A stretch of DNA of 64,000 nucleotides from Sphaerulina vaccinii (GCA_022570795.1 JAKUDP010000003.1:434001-498000), one strand, 5' to 3'; numbered from the stretch's first letter, positions 43,501 to 54,037 are shown. The notes: generated by a model not told the origin, from the sequence alone. A program made the numbers and translations.

Positions 43501-44298
43501 TTGATGAAGTTGTGCCATAGTACTCCTGTGGGATCTTTGAGCACTCGCACGTACGCAGTCATTCGAGCATTGCCATTCTCGATCAGTGGCCGTTCACGAC
43601 CCTCGAACTTCGACGCAAAAATCCTGTTCTTATCTGCGAATCTCGTGAACCCCCAATCACCCTCCTCGGCAGTGAATCGGTGGTTGGCCTCGTGGTGCAG
43701 GTAGATGGAAGGATCATTCGGGTTCGATAACACAAGCATGAACTGCGCGCACGCATACCAGCCCTCTGGTGGTTTCTGACCATCGTTTCCGTTACCTTCG
43801 AATCCTTGCTCCAGGTAGAACGATACACTGTCTGAGGCGGAATTCCCAGCAGGAAAGAACAATACTCGCCATGGGTGCCCGCCACAAGTGAAAGTTGGTC
43901 CGTGTGATCGCTTTGGCTGCTTCAGCCAGTCTATGATGTCCCATGTGTGAAAGGCCTCCGCTTCCGTCTCTTGGTCTGGCAGTGGCGGCATCCAGCGGGC
44001 CATCATCGCTTCGTGGTCAACAGCGCGCGGCTCGACCGGTTGTGCAACCGGGTCGGCATCGTCGATCATACTGTCGGCGTCGTCGGGGGATATGATGGCC
44101 ACGTTGTCGTCGTCGGTTGGGGTAAGGTGCTTTTCGTCGTAGTCGGAGCCATCCAGCAACATGTCACTTCCTAGCTGTTACAGTGTTATGTCAGCGCTGT
44201 GCCTAATTCGTGATCGATGAACCGGCGCAGAAGGTAGGGGTGGTGGTGGTCGTCTTGCAGTCGGGGCGCGAGAGTGGCTGGGTACGTACGTTGTCCAT
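40573..44298 (-). CDS. ubp15: Ubiquitin-specific protease Ubp15/USP7 homologue
   Basis: Cysteine deubiquitinase of 1182 residues. Exons: 44298-44290 (MDN), 44174-40742, 40679-40573. MATH domain at about residues 70-200 (FHTWDIIDWLKQ, HPWRVLFFPAG). Catalytic Cys box GLRNQGATCYLNSLLQSLY, His box VHSGDLNAGHYYAFLKP, with GQFYRFDDDRV supplying the Asp. C-terminal ubiquitin-like (ICP0-binding/HUBL) domains follow, as in USP7. The last intron (40680-40741, GTAGGC donor, CTAAC branch, CTGCAG acceptor) is needed to reach the conserved end NRQNWARYESLNIR; unspliced, the tail turns to nonsense. The first intron (44175-44289) is less sure; the alternative is to start at the ATG at 44162. In yeast Ubp15 acts at peroxisomes and in cell-cycle protein turnover. 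Confidence 0.94.
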
Positions 44299-45114
44299 GA
44301 TTGCTGTGAGCTATGGTATGCCTGCAGCCTACACAGCTGCAGCGCAAGGAAGTTTCGAAATGAGCCCAGCTGCTGATTGCTGTCGATTCGCTGGCGGTTG
44401 TGCGTGGTCGAAGACAAAGAGATGCGCCAGCGATGGGCGTCGTCGTGTGAGGTGAGAGCGGAGGAGTGAGAGGTGTTCTGTGGGTTGCGCAAGCAAGCTG
44501 TGTGCATTGCAGTTGGAGAGAGCCAGATGGAGTGCCTTGGGAAGTACGTCACGGCTTGAGAATCAGCAGTGAAGATGGCAAAGATGAATAAATTCGACAC
44601 TCATCGGGTTGATTGCCTGACTTCAATGACCACTTGCACGTGTCGTCTGCTCATATCACTCTTCACCTGTAGATGAGCACTTCACGTAGCACCAGTCACA
44701 GACAGAAAGGTACTGGGCGCGCGCAAGGCACGAATATTGAGGCTCAAATGGGCAGAATTGCCCCACCTTGTCGAAGGATTGACCAAAAACTTGGTATGTC
44801 AACTTAAGGCTCGCCTTACAATCTGCAGTGCTAGATGAGAATGATATCTTAGTTCATTGTGGCACTGTCAGATCGCCGAAGCCTCGTGATTACGGTCATG
44901 CAGAATGCCTTGGTGGTGTGATGAGCGATAGAACTCAGTCTGCATATGTGAGCTTGGCCAATATGAGTGGAAAAAGTAGTTCTAGTGAACAAAATACTGC
45001 ATAATATGCCAGCTACTCTACGCGTTCTCGAACGCGACCAGTCAACCTTTTGATAGACATCGTTCTCCGCTCACCACCAACATCCTGACTGCCTGACAGA
45101 CCCATGCAGAGGCC
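44299..45114. other. Divergent intergenic, Ubp15 / mitochondrial kinase
   Basis: About 800 bases holding both promoters; no repeat or RNA gene recognised. Confidence 0.5.
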
Positions 45115-46458
45115 ATGGCTCTCGCAGTGAGGAACCTGCTGCGACTGCCACCATCACTCCGCATCAGAGCATACAGCGCGGTGGCGAGCTTGCCTGTGAC
45201 GGGTAGCGAAGTCAACACAGTCCCACCGCCATGGCGGCCTTCGAATGTCCTGGACGAATGGGTTCAACGAGACGCAAGACCCATCAGCCTGCGACAATTG
45301 ACCTTCTTCGGACGCACACTAACAGAAGATCGACTTCTCAGTTCTGCTAACTATGTCCGCCTGGAACTACCCACAAGAATAGCACACCGCCTGCGTAATA
45401 TGCAGACGTTGCCATATTCGGCGGTAAGGAACCAGCACATCAGCCATGTCTATGAGTTGTATTACGAGGCCTTCGAGCGGTTCAGGAAAGTGCCTCCAGT
45501 GCGCTCCTTGGACGACAACGACAAGTTCTGCGATGTGATCAAGTCACTGCTCAAGGAGCACTTGTCAGTCATTCCACAACTTGCAATGGGTATCCTGGAG
45601 ATTCAAAACTCCGTTAGCAGCGAAGAATGCGACCGCTTCATGAGAACCCTCCTGCGATCCAGGATCAGTCGACGAGTCATTGCTGAGCAGCATCTGGCAC
45701 TGACTGAAACATATCACTCACCATGGCATTTCCCCAATGCCAAGAAGCCACTTACTGCACCAGAAGAGGATTTCGTGGGCGAGATCTTCTTGAAATGCAA
45801 CGCAAAGGAAGTGGTCCAAAAGTGCGCAGCCACCGCAAGAGACCTTGTGCGCAAGGCTTACGGACCAGACGTTGCCATACCAGAGGTTGTGCTGCAGGGG
45901 CATCTTGAGACGACCTTTCCGTACATCCCATCACATCTCGAGTACATCGTGGGCGAGCTACTCAGAAACAGTATCCAAGCGGTGATTGAGCAGAAAGGCC
46001 TTCCAAACCCACCACCAATCGAAGTCCTCATATGTGAAGCAGCGCAGCATATCATCATTCGAATTTCCGATCAAGGAGGTGGCGTTGATCGAGAGGTTCT
46101 GCCCTATCTTTGGTCCTTTGCCAAAGGGCCACGTCGATCGTACAGGTTGCAGAATCTTGGCCAAGTACCACGGCTCGCAGCGACAATGCAGGAGGTCAAG
46201 GCTCCAGAAGACGTTGGTGAAGGAGGTCATAATGCCGGCGAGCATTTCAAGGACTCCTTAGTCTCACTCTTGAACAGACCGCCGGATCTTAAGCTGGGAA
46301 TGGGTCTGCCGATGTCCAAGATCTATGCAGAATACTGGGCTGGCAGTCTCGAGGTGCACAGTCTGGAAGGCTGGGGTTGCGACGCGTTTCTGCAGATTAG
46401 CAGGTTGGGGAACAAGAATGAGACATTGTCTTCTCGAGCGGCAATGGACGCTGTGTGA
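45115..46458 (+). CDS. Mitochondrial protein kinase of the PDK/BCKDK family (Pkp-like)
   Basis: Histidine-kinase-like Ser kinase of 447 residues that phosphorylates and switches off the pyruvate (or branched-chain keto acid) dehydrogenase E1 subunit in the matrix. The N-terminus MALAVRNLLRLPPSLRIRAY is a mitochondrial presequence. The helical domain has RPISLRQLTFFGR, VRLELPTRIAHRLRNMQTLP and RISRRVIAEQHLAL. The GHKL ATP domain shows the N box ELLRNSIQAVIE, G1 box SDQGGGVDREVLPYLWSFAK and G2 box GMGLPMSKIYAEYWAGSLEV, with GWGCDAFL after it. Intronless. The insertion between the boxes (about 45 residues, APEDVGEGGHNAG) resembles the fungal Pkp2/Pkp1 class. Which of the two dehydrogenases it serves is not decidable here. 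Confidence 0.94.
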   Translation: MALAVRNLLRLPPSLRIRAYSAVASLPVTGSEVNTVPPPWRPSNVLDEWVQRDARPISLRQLTFFGRTLTEDRLLSSANYVRLELPTRIAHRLRNMQTLPYSAVRNQHISHVYELYYEAFERFRKVPPVRSLDDNDKFCDVIKSLLKEHLSVIPQLAMGILEIQNSVSSEECDRFMRTLLRSRISRRVIAEQHLALTETYHSPWHFPNAKKPLTAPEEDFVGEIFLKCNAKEVVQKCAATARDLVRKAYGPDVAIPEVVLQGHLETTFPYIPSHLEYIVGELLRNSIQAVIEQKGLPNPPPIEVLICEAAQHIIIRISDQGGGVDREVLPYLWSFAKGPRRSYRLQNLGQVPRLAATMQEVKAPEDVGEGGHNAGEHFKDSLVSLLNRPPDLKLGMGLPMSKIYAEYWAGSLEVHSLEGWGCDAFLQISRLGNKNETLSSRAAMDAV

Positions 46459-46686
46459 TCAAATATCATAATGATCTGTGATTTTGAGCAGAACGGAGAT
46501 CAGACGATGGATGTGGTTCATAAGAGGAAGCAACGACCTGGAAGGCACAGCTGGCTGTCAATCAAGTGCAAGTCGGCAGGCACAATCCACTCCTGCCTTC
46601 TTCCACCTCTCACGCGTCAAGACTGGATCCCGGACCCACAGACATCCCCAATACTAAAGCATCACCAAGGCACTCAGCATCACACC

Positions 46687-48557
46687 ATGTCTTATCATCT
46701 CAACGCCGAGGACTTCCGGACGTTATTGGACTACCTGAACAATCATCTGGCTGTCCACCTTAGCGGAGCAATCGGTCCAGTACGCGAAACGCCTTCACAA
46801 TGCTATTTGCCCATCCACAACCCATATCAAGGAGGGCAACAGACTCGCGTGTCTCTCACAGACCATGCGTGCATGGAATCTCGCCCCCCTCGCGGTGTTC
46901 AAAGGATCCAAGAAAGCGGGCCAGATCGCTCTGCCATTGTTTACGATCGAGGTAAGCAGCATCGCCTTTCTCCGAATATCTCACTGAGCTTGTACTTGCT
47001 ACGGCAAGGAGCTCAAAGATAGGCCCGCCGAGAGACGTACACGCTGTTCAGAGACACTTGCTTACTTTCTACTTCTACAGACATCATCAACACCTGGAAA
47101 TTGCCGCCGGACCCCATCCATGCAAAGCAGGTGTTCTCCTGGGAGCAAGCCTTCCAGCGCGCCTTGGCACAAGAAACAGTTTTCGTTGTGATCGAGGCGT
47201 TCATCGAGAGAGAAGGTTGCGATCTTTTTGGCTATGACCCTCTCGCACTCCTTGCACAATTCCGTGCCTATCTCAAGACTCTTGCCACCCACACGATCAC
47301 CATTACGATGACGAGCCTCGTGCAAGACATGATTGAAGAGTGGGGGATCTCGTGGAAATCACCGCATATGACTGAGAACCTCATGGACTTCGTCAAAACT
47401 CGGGATTGCTGGTTATGGGAACAAGGCCGTCTGCCTAGCGTGGAAGTCACATTTGAGGTGCCTACCCTGTGGCGATACAGCAACCCCGCTGGGAGTATTC
47501 GTCTTCATTGTCACTACAGCTGGTTTCCGCCAAGGGTGACCTTTCTTGACCTTCAGAACGTCACTACAGAGCTCGGATTCTTCGTTCTGATGCCTTCAAT
47601 TGCTAGGAAAGCCCCATATTGTTACATGTCGGATGTGAGCATCGAATACTATGTCGGCAAGCAGGACTCCTGGCTCCACTAGGATGGGATTAACAGATGC
47701 TTCCGAGGACGAGTCCCGGGTGACACAAAACAATGGGAGGTCTATACAATGCCACTGGAGGTCAGTTTCTTTGCCGTCTCGTGTCAGCCAAGCTGTCGAG
47801 CTCAGACACGGGCAATACCAGGACCTTGCTTGTCATCAGACATACTTGCTGACATTCACTTCAGGTGACGGCCGTTATCACCAAATGCTTCCCGGGCGGT
47901 ATCAAGTATGAGACTACCATACGCTGCGAGGTGCCTGTCACGGTCAGACGAAAGCCAGACGAGTGCGCAGGCTATCCAAATCCATTTGATTTGCTTCCCT
48001 CTCCCGCAAGAAGGCTGCTGACCACGTCGTCGTATGAGCACCTGGGCTCGAATCTAACAGTGCGCATGCTTCCAGAGCTGCCTCTAGAATGCAACTTTGG
48101 CTCTACGCACATCAACCGCCGAGGAGATCTTGCATCTGATTCTGAGGAGGGCAGCCCCATCAAGAGCCCTCAGGCAGTCGACGTGACGTTGTCGCCATTG
48201 AAGATTCCACCATACAACGGACGCCGACTCTCCTTCGCTTCATTGTCAACTCCGCATCTGGAGAGGCACACGCAACAAACAGGCGGACAGGACGAGAACG
48301 GAGAGAAACGCTCAGACAACTTGTGCGAACGACGATTCTCCTTTGATTCATTGACGACACGACTCTCCTTGAATTCCTCATCGACTCCGCGAGTGGAGAG
48401 GCACACGCGGCACACAGGCGCGCAGAGCGAAAGTGGAGAGATCGTGGAGAGCAGTGAAGAGCAACGGGATAGTCTCGATGAGAGCGAGATCTATGATACG
48501 ACTATGCATGATGCATCCTTGGTACAAGTATCGAGCACTGAGCCGGAATCGAAGTAG
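46687..48557 (+). CDS. Uncharacterised protein, possible in-frame stop or 48-nt intron
   Basis: I do not recognise this gene. Four exons (46687-46951, 47081-47634, 47683-47760, 47865-48557) join in frame to 529 residues. Introns 1 and 3 have good signals (GTAAGC...CTACAG; GTCAGT...CTGAC...TTCAG). The second, 47635-47682 (GTGAGC...CACTAG), is 48 nt, in phase, and its only strict need is to remove a TAG; read straight through, the frame stays open on both sides. The protein has a helical N-terminal half (VFSWEQAFQRALAQETVFVV), a beta-like middle (SVEVTFEVPTLWRYSNPAG) and a Ser/Arg/Glu-rich tail with two similar segments (RRLSFASLSTPHLERHTQQT and RLSLNSSSTPRVERHTRHT), a small internal duplication. 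Lineage-specific by look; function unknown. Confidence 0.6.
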
Positions 48558-49119
48558 AAGGCGCTGATTGAGAGCGTGGTAGTTGGAACAGCTCCGAGGA
48601 CAGTAATCGAGTGTAGGGAGCTGGAGTGCAGCTGCTAGCAGATGACCGAATAGAATTGCATTGCTCTATACGACTGCCTTCTCACTGTGCTATCGAAAGC
48701 CACACACTTCTCTCGTCCTCCAGTGTATGCGCGATCGTTTCCTGAAGGCAGAGAGATGCATCGCGGCTGACGGGCGGTGCAGATGCCGCTCGCGAAGTCA
48801 AAAGCTCATTCTTGATATCCTGACAATCACCAGCTCCTCGCCTAGCAGGCCTTCCATTCGCAGACCAAGCCCTGAGCTTTCCGGACGTCCTTCCAGCTTC
48901 TTGGCTTGTTCACATAAGACGCCTTCGGTATCCTGACACTCGCAGTCTCTTCTCGCAGCAAGCCATCGACCAGCACTTCTTTTTCTCCTTCCACAAGTCA
49001 CACCAAAACGCCTCGCTAAACCCATATGCATATCCTCTCCGTTCTAGACATCGTCTACTGTCCAAGCACGACTTTGCTCTCTACACACCACATTAGCGCC
49101 TATCCACTTCAGCATGTCC
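48558..49119. other. Intergenic, unknown gene / NOP10 3' flanks
   Basis: About 560 bases between convergent genes. Nothing recognised. Confidence 0.5.
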
Positions 49120-49372
49120 TTAGCGCAACAGCGTACTCTGCTGCATCAAAAGCAGACCATATCTCTTCTTCAAAGTGACTCTGTGTCTATGCAACTCATC
49201 AGTCCCAGTCGCTATACTCTTCTTTCTTTCTTCAGAATATGGCATACCTCGAGTACTTATCATCTGGCGAGAATCTGGCCGGGTGTGCAGATTTGGTGAC
49301 TTCGCTGCCGACGACTTTCTTGAGGGTATAGGCGCGCTTGCCCTCGGAGTCGATGGTGTACATGAGATGCAT
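49120..49372 (-). CDS. nop10: H/ACA ribonucleoprotein subunit Nop10
   Basis: 63-residue nucleolar protein that binds the pseudouridine synthase Cbf5 in H/ACA snoRNPs, guiding rRNA and snRNA pseudouridylation. Exons 49372-49248 and 49186-49120; the 61-nt intron has GTATGC, CTGAT and CATAG signals. The conserved start MHLMYTIDSEGKRAYTLKK, core SAHPARFSPDDKYSR and tail HRVTLKKRYGLL are all present, the last only after splicing. Archaeal-type zinc-binding Cys are absent, as in other eukaryotic Nop10. It is divergent from LCL2 with a shared 228-base promoter. U2 snRNA, also in this window, is itself a target class of H/ACA modification in other eukaryotes. Confidence 0.95.
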
Positions 49373-49600
49373 GGTGGGCGATGTTTTTCGTAGTAGTGGT
49401 GGTAGTGCTGCTGTCGTTGTCGCAAAGGATTGTTGGATGTATGTGAAGCTCAAAAGAAAAGTCTCGCTCTTGGCTTTCTTGGCGGTTGGTCGGTCGGTCT
49501 TTCTTTCCTCCTTGCTCCGACGTGGACTTCGCGATATGAACAGCTAGACATCAACTTCATTCCTCTCTGTATCGAAGTACAACACACGCGATCGCACAAA

Positions 49601-50009
49601 ATGCAGCTTCGAACGATGATCGGGGCGCTTCTGCTCTTAATTAGCCCCGCAATGGCTCAATTTTTCAACTTCGGCAACATGTTCGGTCAGCAACAACAGC
49701 AAGAACCTCAGAACATGGCCAGCGACAGCGATTGGTATCAGCAGAACTACCGTGACGGTATGCTTTCTCTCGTACCTCCCCCAACTCATTGTATACTGAT
49801 GAGCCATCTTTGTAGCACGCTGCGACAAATATCTCTGCCCACACACACTTTCCTGCGTACATTTCCCACACCATTGTCCTTGTGCCTTCCCTAGCACAGA
49901 GGACAAGGTCGAATTCGGCGAAGGCAGCATGGCTTGTGTGAGCAAAGGTGGCTTCAAAGCTGGAGAAGCTCAGAGAAAGATTGAGTTGGCGAGGAAAGGG
50001 TTGCTTTGA
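49601..50009 (+). CDS. lcl2: Long chronological lifespan protein 2 (Lcl2) homologue
   Basis: Small secretory-pathway protein of 116 residues from exons 49601-49757 and 49816-50009. The start at 49601 gives a clear signal peptide (MIGALLLLISPAMAQF). A Gln-rich segment (FGQQQQQEPQN) leads to the conserved Cys core, which spans the splice junction: ARCDKYLCPHTLSCVHFPHH, then CPCAFPSTEDKVEFGEG and CVSKGGF, ending AQRKIELARKGLL. The yeast gene affects lifespan and may act in the ER; the molecular role is unknown. Intron of 58 nt with GTATGC donor and TTGTAG acceptor. Confidence 0.93.
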
Positions 50010-50559
50010 GAAGCGTATGTGAATGGTGTGGAATTGGAGTTATGGAAGACTGTATTATGATACCCAGGATGATACGAATAGAGCCTTATGGGCAACTTGA
50101 GATGATACGGAAGAAGAAAGAAGGTCAGTGGTGAGGTAGGTGTGGTGGGACGTATGTCTGGAGTCTTCCGCACTTTGGTGCGATCGAGATGATGTTCGAG
50201 ATCTACTGAAGGAGTACAGGAGACCAATGAGAACTACACTCCGCGACCATACGACAAAAGGACACGATGAGACCTGCTGGACTCGCCAAGCTCTTCGAAT
50301 CAACTTGCTACTCTGGAGATTGACTTTGGGAGAACCCATACTTTGGATTGTCCTCACCTTTTAGACTTCAAAAATATTCGTGACTCTTCATGGGCGATTC
50401 ATATTCTACCTGGTCCTGTTGGTCCTATACCAAATCTGTAACATCCGCACGCACTCCGATTACAAGCAAAGGCACCATCTCACAGAGCACTCCACGAGCC
50501 TGCGATTCTCAATTATCACAGCATAGACTCAGTATCTCGACAGCCTGGAGTTCGAAGCT
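50010..50559. other. Intergenic LCL2 / RBR ligase
   Basis: About 550 bases, no gene recognised. Confidence 0.5.
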
Positions 50560-52269
50560 ATGGGCGACAACTTCCAAGATATCCCGGCGCAAGCCAACGT
50601 AGAAGACGATGCGGGGACGGCTGAGTTCGTAGATGCGATGAGAGATGTAGCAACGCAAGTAGACCCACGGCGGTTGAGAGAAATTGCACAGCGAATACAA
50701 CGAGAAATGGCAGCCGCACCAGTAGATGCTGCAGCGGAGAGAGATCCAGTAAAGGACATGTTCGGCGAAGCTCTTTACCCAAAGATCCAGGCTATGCAGC
50801 CAGAACTCGCCCCCAAGCTCACTGGCATGATCCTCGAAATGGACAACAAGGGACTTCTACGCCTCGTCGCCGACCACGATGCGCTGCGCGAGACGGTCGA
50901 AGAGGCTCTCAAGGTCTACGAAGACTACCGTGCCGCGCAACAGCTGGCCGCGTCGAGAGATCTAGCACAGCAAGCAACTCAGAGAATGGTCTCGACCTCT
51001 TGCGTCGCCTGCATGGAGAGTGTGCCAGGCTCTCCAGCTGCTAACATCGACCAAAACGATATCTGCCAAGCATGTTTTAATGCTGCGGGTGGACTTCGAT
51101 CACAGTTTGAGGAACACTTGGTCAACGAAGAGGCCCCGGTACTCTGGGAGGGACGTCCCATCCCTATCGAGGAAGTCCGTGATCAGTTCTCCCAGAACTT
51201 CATCGAAAGGTATCAAGACCGCATGAGACTGTACAGCATACCAGCCCCGCGACGGCTGTGGTGTGCAACACCAGACTGTGAGACATTCCTCGGTAGTAAG
51301 CCTTATACTGCCGTGTCTCCACAGCTCTCAGACCTCCAAGGCACCGAAGAGGAGGCTGCGGCAGTCACAGGTTTTGGAGAGGTTTTCAGAAGCGGTCAGA
51401 CCATCCCATGCAAGAAATGCGAGAAAGAGACCTGCTCATACTGTACGGCTACCGTCGAGCTATCAACAGCGCACTCCTGCTTAGTTGAGAAAGAGAGGCA
51501 TCAGCAACGATTCGAAGGATTGGTCCGAGGGCGCGACTATCAGCTCTGTCCTAATTGTGCCAGGCCCGTTAACCTGCGCGATGGGTGTAATCACGTCACC
51601 TGCACCTGCCGGACGCAATTTTGCTACTTGTGTGGAGGGAACGAAAGGCAGGTTGCGCTCAAGGGACGCGACCTCTTCTACAGGTGCGAGAACAGCTGTC
51701 CACCGTACAACGGGAAGCCTGGTGATGTCGAAGACATTCTGGAGCTCGACATCCCTGCGGTTGCAGTGCAACTGCTGCTTCACGAAACGTACGATCAAGA
51801 CATGTACCACACTCAAGCACCTATCGCATTGAGGCGCTGGAAAAGACTCATGGACAAGGTATTTGTTCTGTCAGCTGCAGACTTTAAGCAGCTAGTCGCA
51901 GCTATGCCGCCAGATGTGTTACCTCGAATGTCGCGAGACATTGATACCTTGTCCGCAAATGCAATCCGCGCTGCCGATCGCGCACTTCGAGATCTCGCGA
52001 AGGTAGATTGGCAAGTGGAGAAACTTCAACAGAACCTTCGAACAATGGCAGAGTCTCGACAGCAGCTGAGTCTAGAACCGGCAGAAGACGACGTGTTGGA
52101 GCTCGACCTCGTCCAGTACATGTTTGATTTGGAGTGGCCGCTGGCCCGACCCAAAGAATTCCTTGAAAGTCGGTGGCGTTCTTTGACGATACAGCAGCGA
52201 CTTGACCTGAACATATTCCAGAAAACTGCTGCGCTAATCGTGGAGCGAAGGGCTGCAGCGGTTGAGTAG
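50560..52269 (+). CDS. RBR-type E3 ubiquitin ligase with an MLLE (PABC) domain
   Basis: Intronless, 569 residues. Residues ~63-123 read as an MLLE domain, the PAM2-peptide-binding fold of poly(A)-binding protein: FGEALYPKIQ, then PELAPKLTGMILEMDNKGLL (signature KITGMLLE-like at ~86-93), then ALRETVEEALKVYEDY. A RING1-like pair set follows (CVACMES, then ICQACF) but with few ligands, so RING1 looks degenerate. IBR-like Cys: LWCATPDC, IPCKKCEKETCSYC. RING2 is complete: LCPNCARPVNLRDGCNHVTC then CTCRTQFCYLCGG, with the thioester-forming Cys expected at ~343 (GCNH). The C-terminal ~200 residues are helical (DWQVEKLQQNLRTMAESR). It should pass ubiquitin through a Cys intermediate; the MLLE part suggests targeting to PAM2-bearing mRNA-decay or translation factors (inference). 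Confidence 0.85.
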   Translation: MGDNFQDIPAQANVEDDAGTAEFVDAMRDVATQVDPRRLREIAQRIQREMAAAPVDAAAERDPVKDMFGEALYPKIQAMQPELAPKLTGMILEMDNKGLLRLVADHDALRETVEEALKVYEDYRAAQQLAASRDLAQQATQRMVSTSCVACMESVPGSPAANIDQNDICQACFNAAGGLRSQFEEHLVNEEAPVLWEGRPIPIEEVRDQFSQNFIERYQDRMRLYSIPAPRRLWCATPDCETFLGSKPYTAVSPQLSDLQGTEEEAAAVTGFGEVFRSGQTIPCKKCEKETCSYCTATVELSTAHSCLVEKERHQQRFEGLVRGRDYQLCPNCARPVNLRDGCNHVTCTCRTQFCYLCGGNERQVALKGRDLFYRCENSCPPYNGKPGDVEDILELDIPAVAVQLLLHETYDQDMYHTQAPIALRRWKRLMDKVFVLSAADFKQLVAAMPPDVLPRMSRDIDTLSANAIRAADRALRDLAKVDWQVEKLQQNLRTMAESRQQLSLEPAEDDVLELDLVQYMFDLEWPLARPKEFLESRWRSLTIQQRLDLNIFQKTAALIVERRAAAVE

Positions 52270-52789
52270 GCGCACTTTGCAAGCTCGCAATGGCGAGAGC
52301 AGCCATACACCCAGGAGGAGTGCTAGGGCGCTGAAATGCAAGCTCAATGGAATCAGAGAAGGAGTACAGAGAGCCTAGGTTTTATGTCAGCAGTCACCGC
52401 AGGCAAGCATAGGTGGAGCAGAAGACACTAAAATCGAAAGATATCTTGCTGGAGGAACAGGTGATGTGCTATGTTGTGCAGGGATGGAATGAAGACGAGT
52501 TCTGTTTAAGATATCTTGGCTTATCTGAGACAGTACAACAACCCAACTACACATCATCAAACAACATAATACGCAATGCGAGCACTATCTTGCATCGAAT
52601 ACTTCTCTGATCACTTGGCAGAATAGAAGACTTGCAATGAGAATCCAGTCAGAACTTTTCGCGAGTGCTGATTCGAGTGTGGTTACACAGCATCTCTGAT
52701 ATGCAAGGGACTGTCTCCAGTACAGTGGTCGTACCTCGAAGTCATAGTTGGCATCTCAACTTCCAGGATCCAGCTTTGACAACAATAGC
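52270..52789. other. Intergenic downstream of RBR ligase
   Basis: About 520 bases, nothing recognised. Confidence 0.5.
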
Positions 52790-53036
52790 ATGGCGGCCAA
52801 GGCATACTCGAGCGCTCCAAGTAGTGTCAAACTGTTACTCGCCTTCGCAGCAGGCTATGTCGTGGCAAGAGGGGGAGCGCGTATGAAAGCGAATTGAGGA
52901 GGAACGCGTGTTGCAGAAGCAAGAGCGAGCGAGGCAGGAGATCCAAAAGGATGAACAACGTTGGCGAGAGTGTGATCTAAGCTGGCGATCTATGTCTGAG
53001 ACGGAGACAGAGCAGGAGTGCTTGAAGGGATTGTAG
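52790..53036 (+). pseudogene. Small membrane/coiled-coil gene broken by a one-base frameshift
   Basis: From the ATG at 52790 the frame encodes a hydrophobic segment (SSVKLLLAFAAGYVVARGG) and then stops at 52895 (AAT TGA). The +1 frame carries on at once with a highly charged helix (RIEEERVLQKQERARQEIQK, then EQRWREC) to a TAG at 53034. One extra A in the AAA at 52886-52888 would explain the break exactly. It may be a recent pseudogene or a sequencing error. The layout, one membrane helix followed by a basic and then heptad-rich segment with Trp, matches the neighbour at 54193. Confidence 0.45.
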
Positions 53037-53049
53037 GGCCTTTCCACAG

Positions 53050-54037
53050 ATGGACAGAGCGGACTTCACTGACCAAGCTAAAAGTGCGCAAGTTTTCCAC
53101 AGCTACCTGGCTGTCACAGACGGCAGACCACTCAATAAGTCGGCCCTTAATGCCTCAAACAGTGATGTCGAGACTGCGCGAAAGCATGCTGTCAGAGAGA
53201 TATACGAAAGCCCTCATGCCGACTACTTCTATAGCAGGTGCAATGTGGTCAAGCAGACTCATCTCGGTCAAGCCATTGAGACATTCAGGAGAGACCAGCA
53301 CTACGAACAGGAGAAGCAAAGACAACAGCGACAACTTGAGCTGAAGAAGCAGATAGCTGAATCCCAGCGAAGACACGATCTCGAGAGAAAAGCACAGATA
53401 GCTATACGAGTACCACTCGAGTGCAAGAAATGCATCACCACGCAGCAGAGCGCTACTCTCGACGAACAGCAGAAACATGTCGAAATTCATGAGTCGAACG
53501 ACGTAAGGACTTTTAGAGGCGGACGTAACCCAGGAGCCAAAGAAAACCTTCCAAGCACAGAGTTTGGCACTCTATCTGTACAACATGACCAGACATCAAA
53601 CTACCTACAAACGAAAGTGCACGCCAGGTTCACATACAATGAGTGTGATAAGAAGACTCTAGAAGCTTTACTTGAGGCAGAGCAACGCTGCAGATGCTGG
53701 GCAGAATTGTAAGTCTCGCTTTTTCCAGCAAGTCGCTATTGTCAGGCTCTGATAGTGTATACTCAGCATGGCAGATGTTCGTGATGAGCGTAGTTTCTGG
53801 GAGGCGGCGCAGACATGTAATCCTGGTGCGAGACCCGATTTCGATAGTGTCATTCTGGATGTAATGTCAGGGCTGTATGGAAGCAACAGCATATGTGAGA
53901 AAGTCAGCAGTGGCCCACGTATTGTGCACCTCCATGATGAAGCCAAGAAGAGGAAGGAGAAGCAAGAGGCAATCAGGAAGAGTGGGCGATGGTTCTCTGG
54001 CGTGGATGGGCCACCTGCATTGAATGTATCTCGATGA
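53050..54037 (+). CDS. Uncharacterised coiled-coil protein, lineage-specific
   Basis: I do not recognise this gene. Exons 53050-53708 and 53767-54037 join in frame to 309 residues; the 58-nt intron has a GTAAGT donor and CTCAG acceptor. The first ~80 residues look folded (FHSYLAVTDGRPLNKSALNA), then a long Gln/Arg/Glu coiled coil (QHYEQEKQRQQRQLELKKQI), a CxxC (LECKKCITT), and at the exon end LEAEQRCRCWAE, similar to EVEQKQRCWDM in the next gene. The second exon adds EAAQTCNPGARPDFDSVILD and a basic tail (KKRKEKQEAIRKSGRW). No signal peptide. It may be part of a small local family. Function unknown. Confidence 0.6.
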
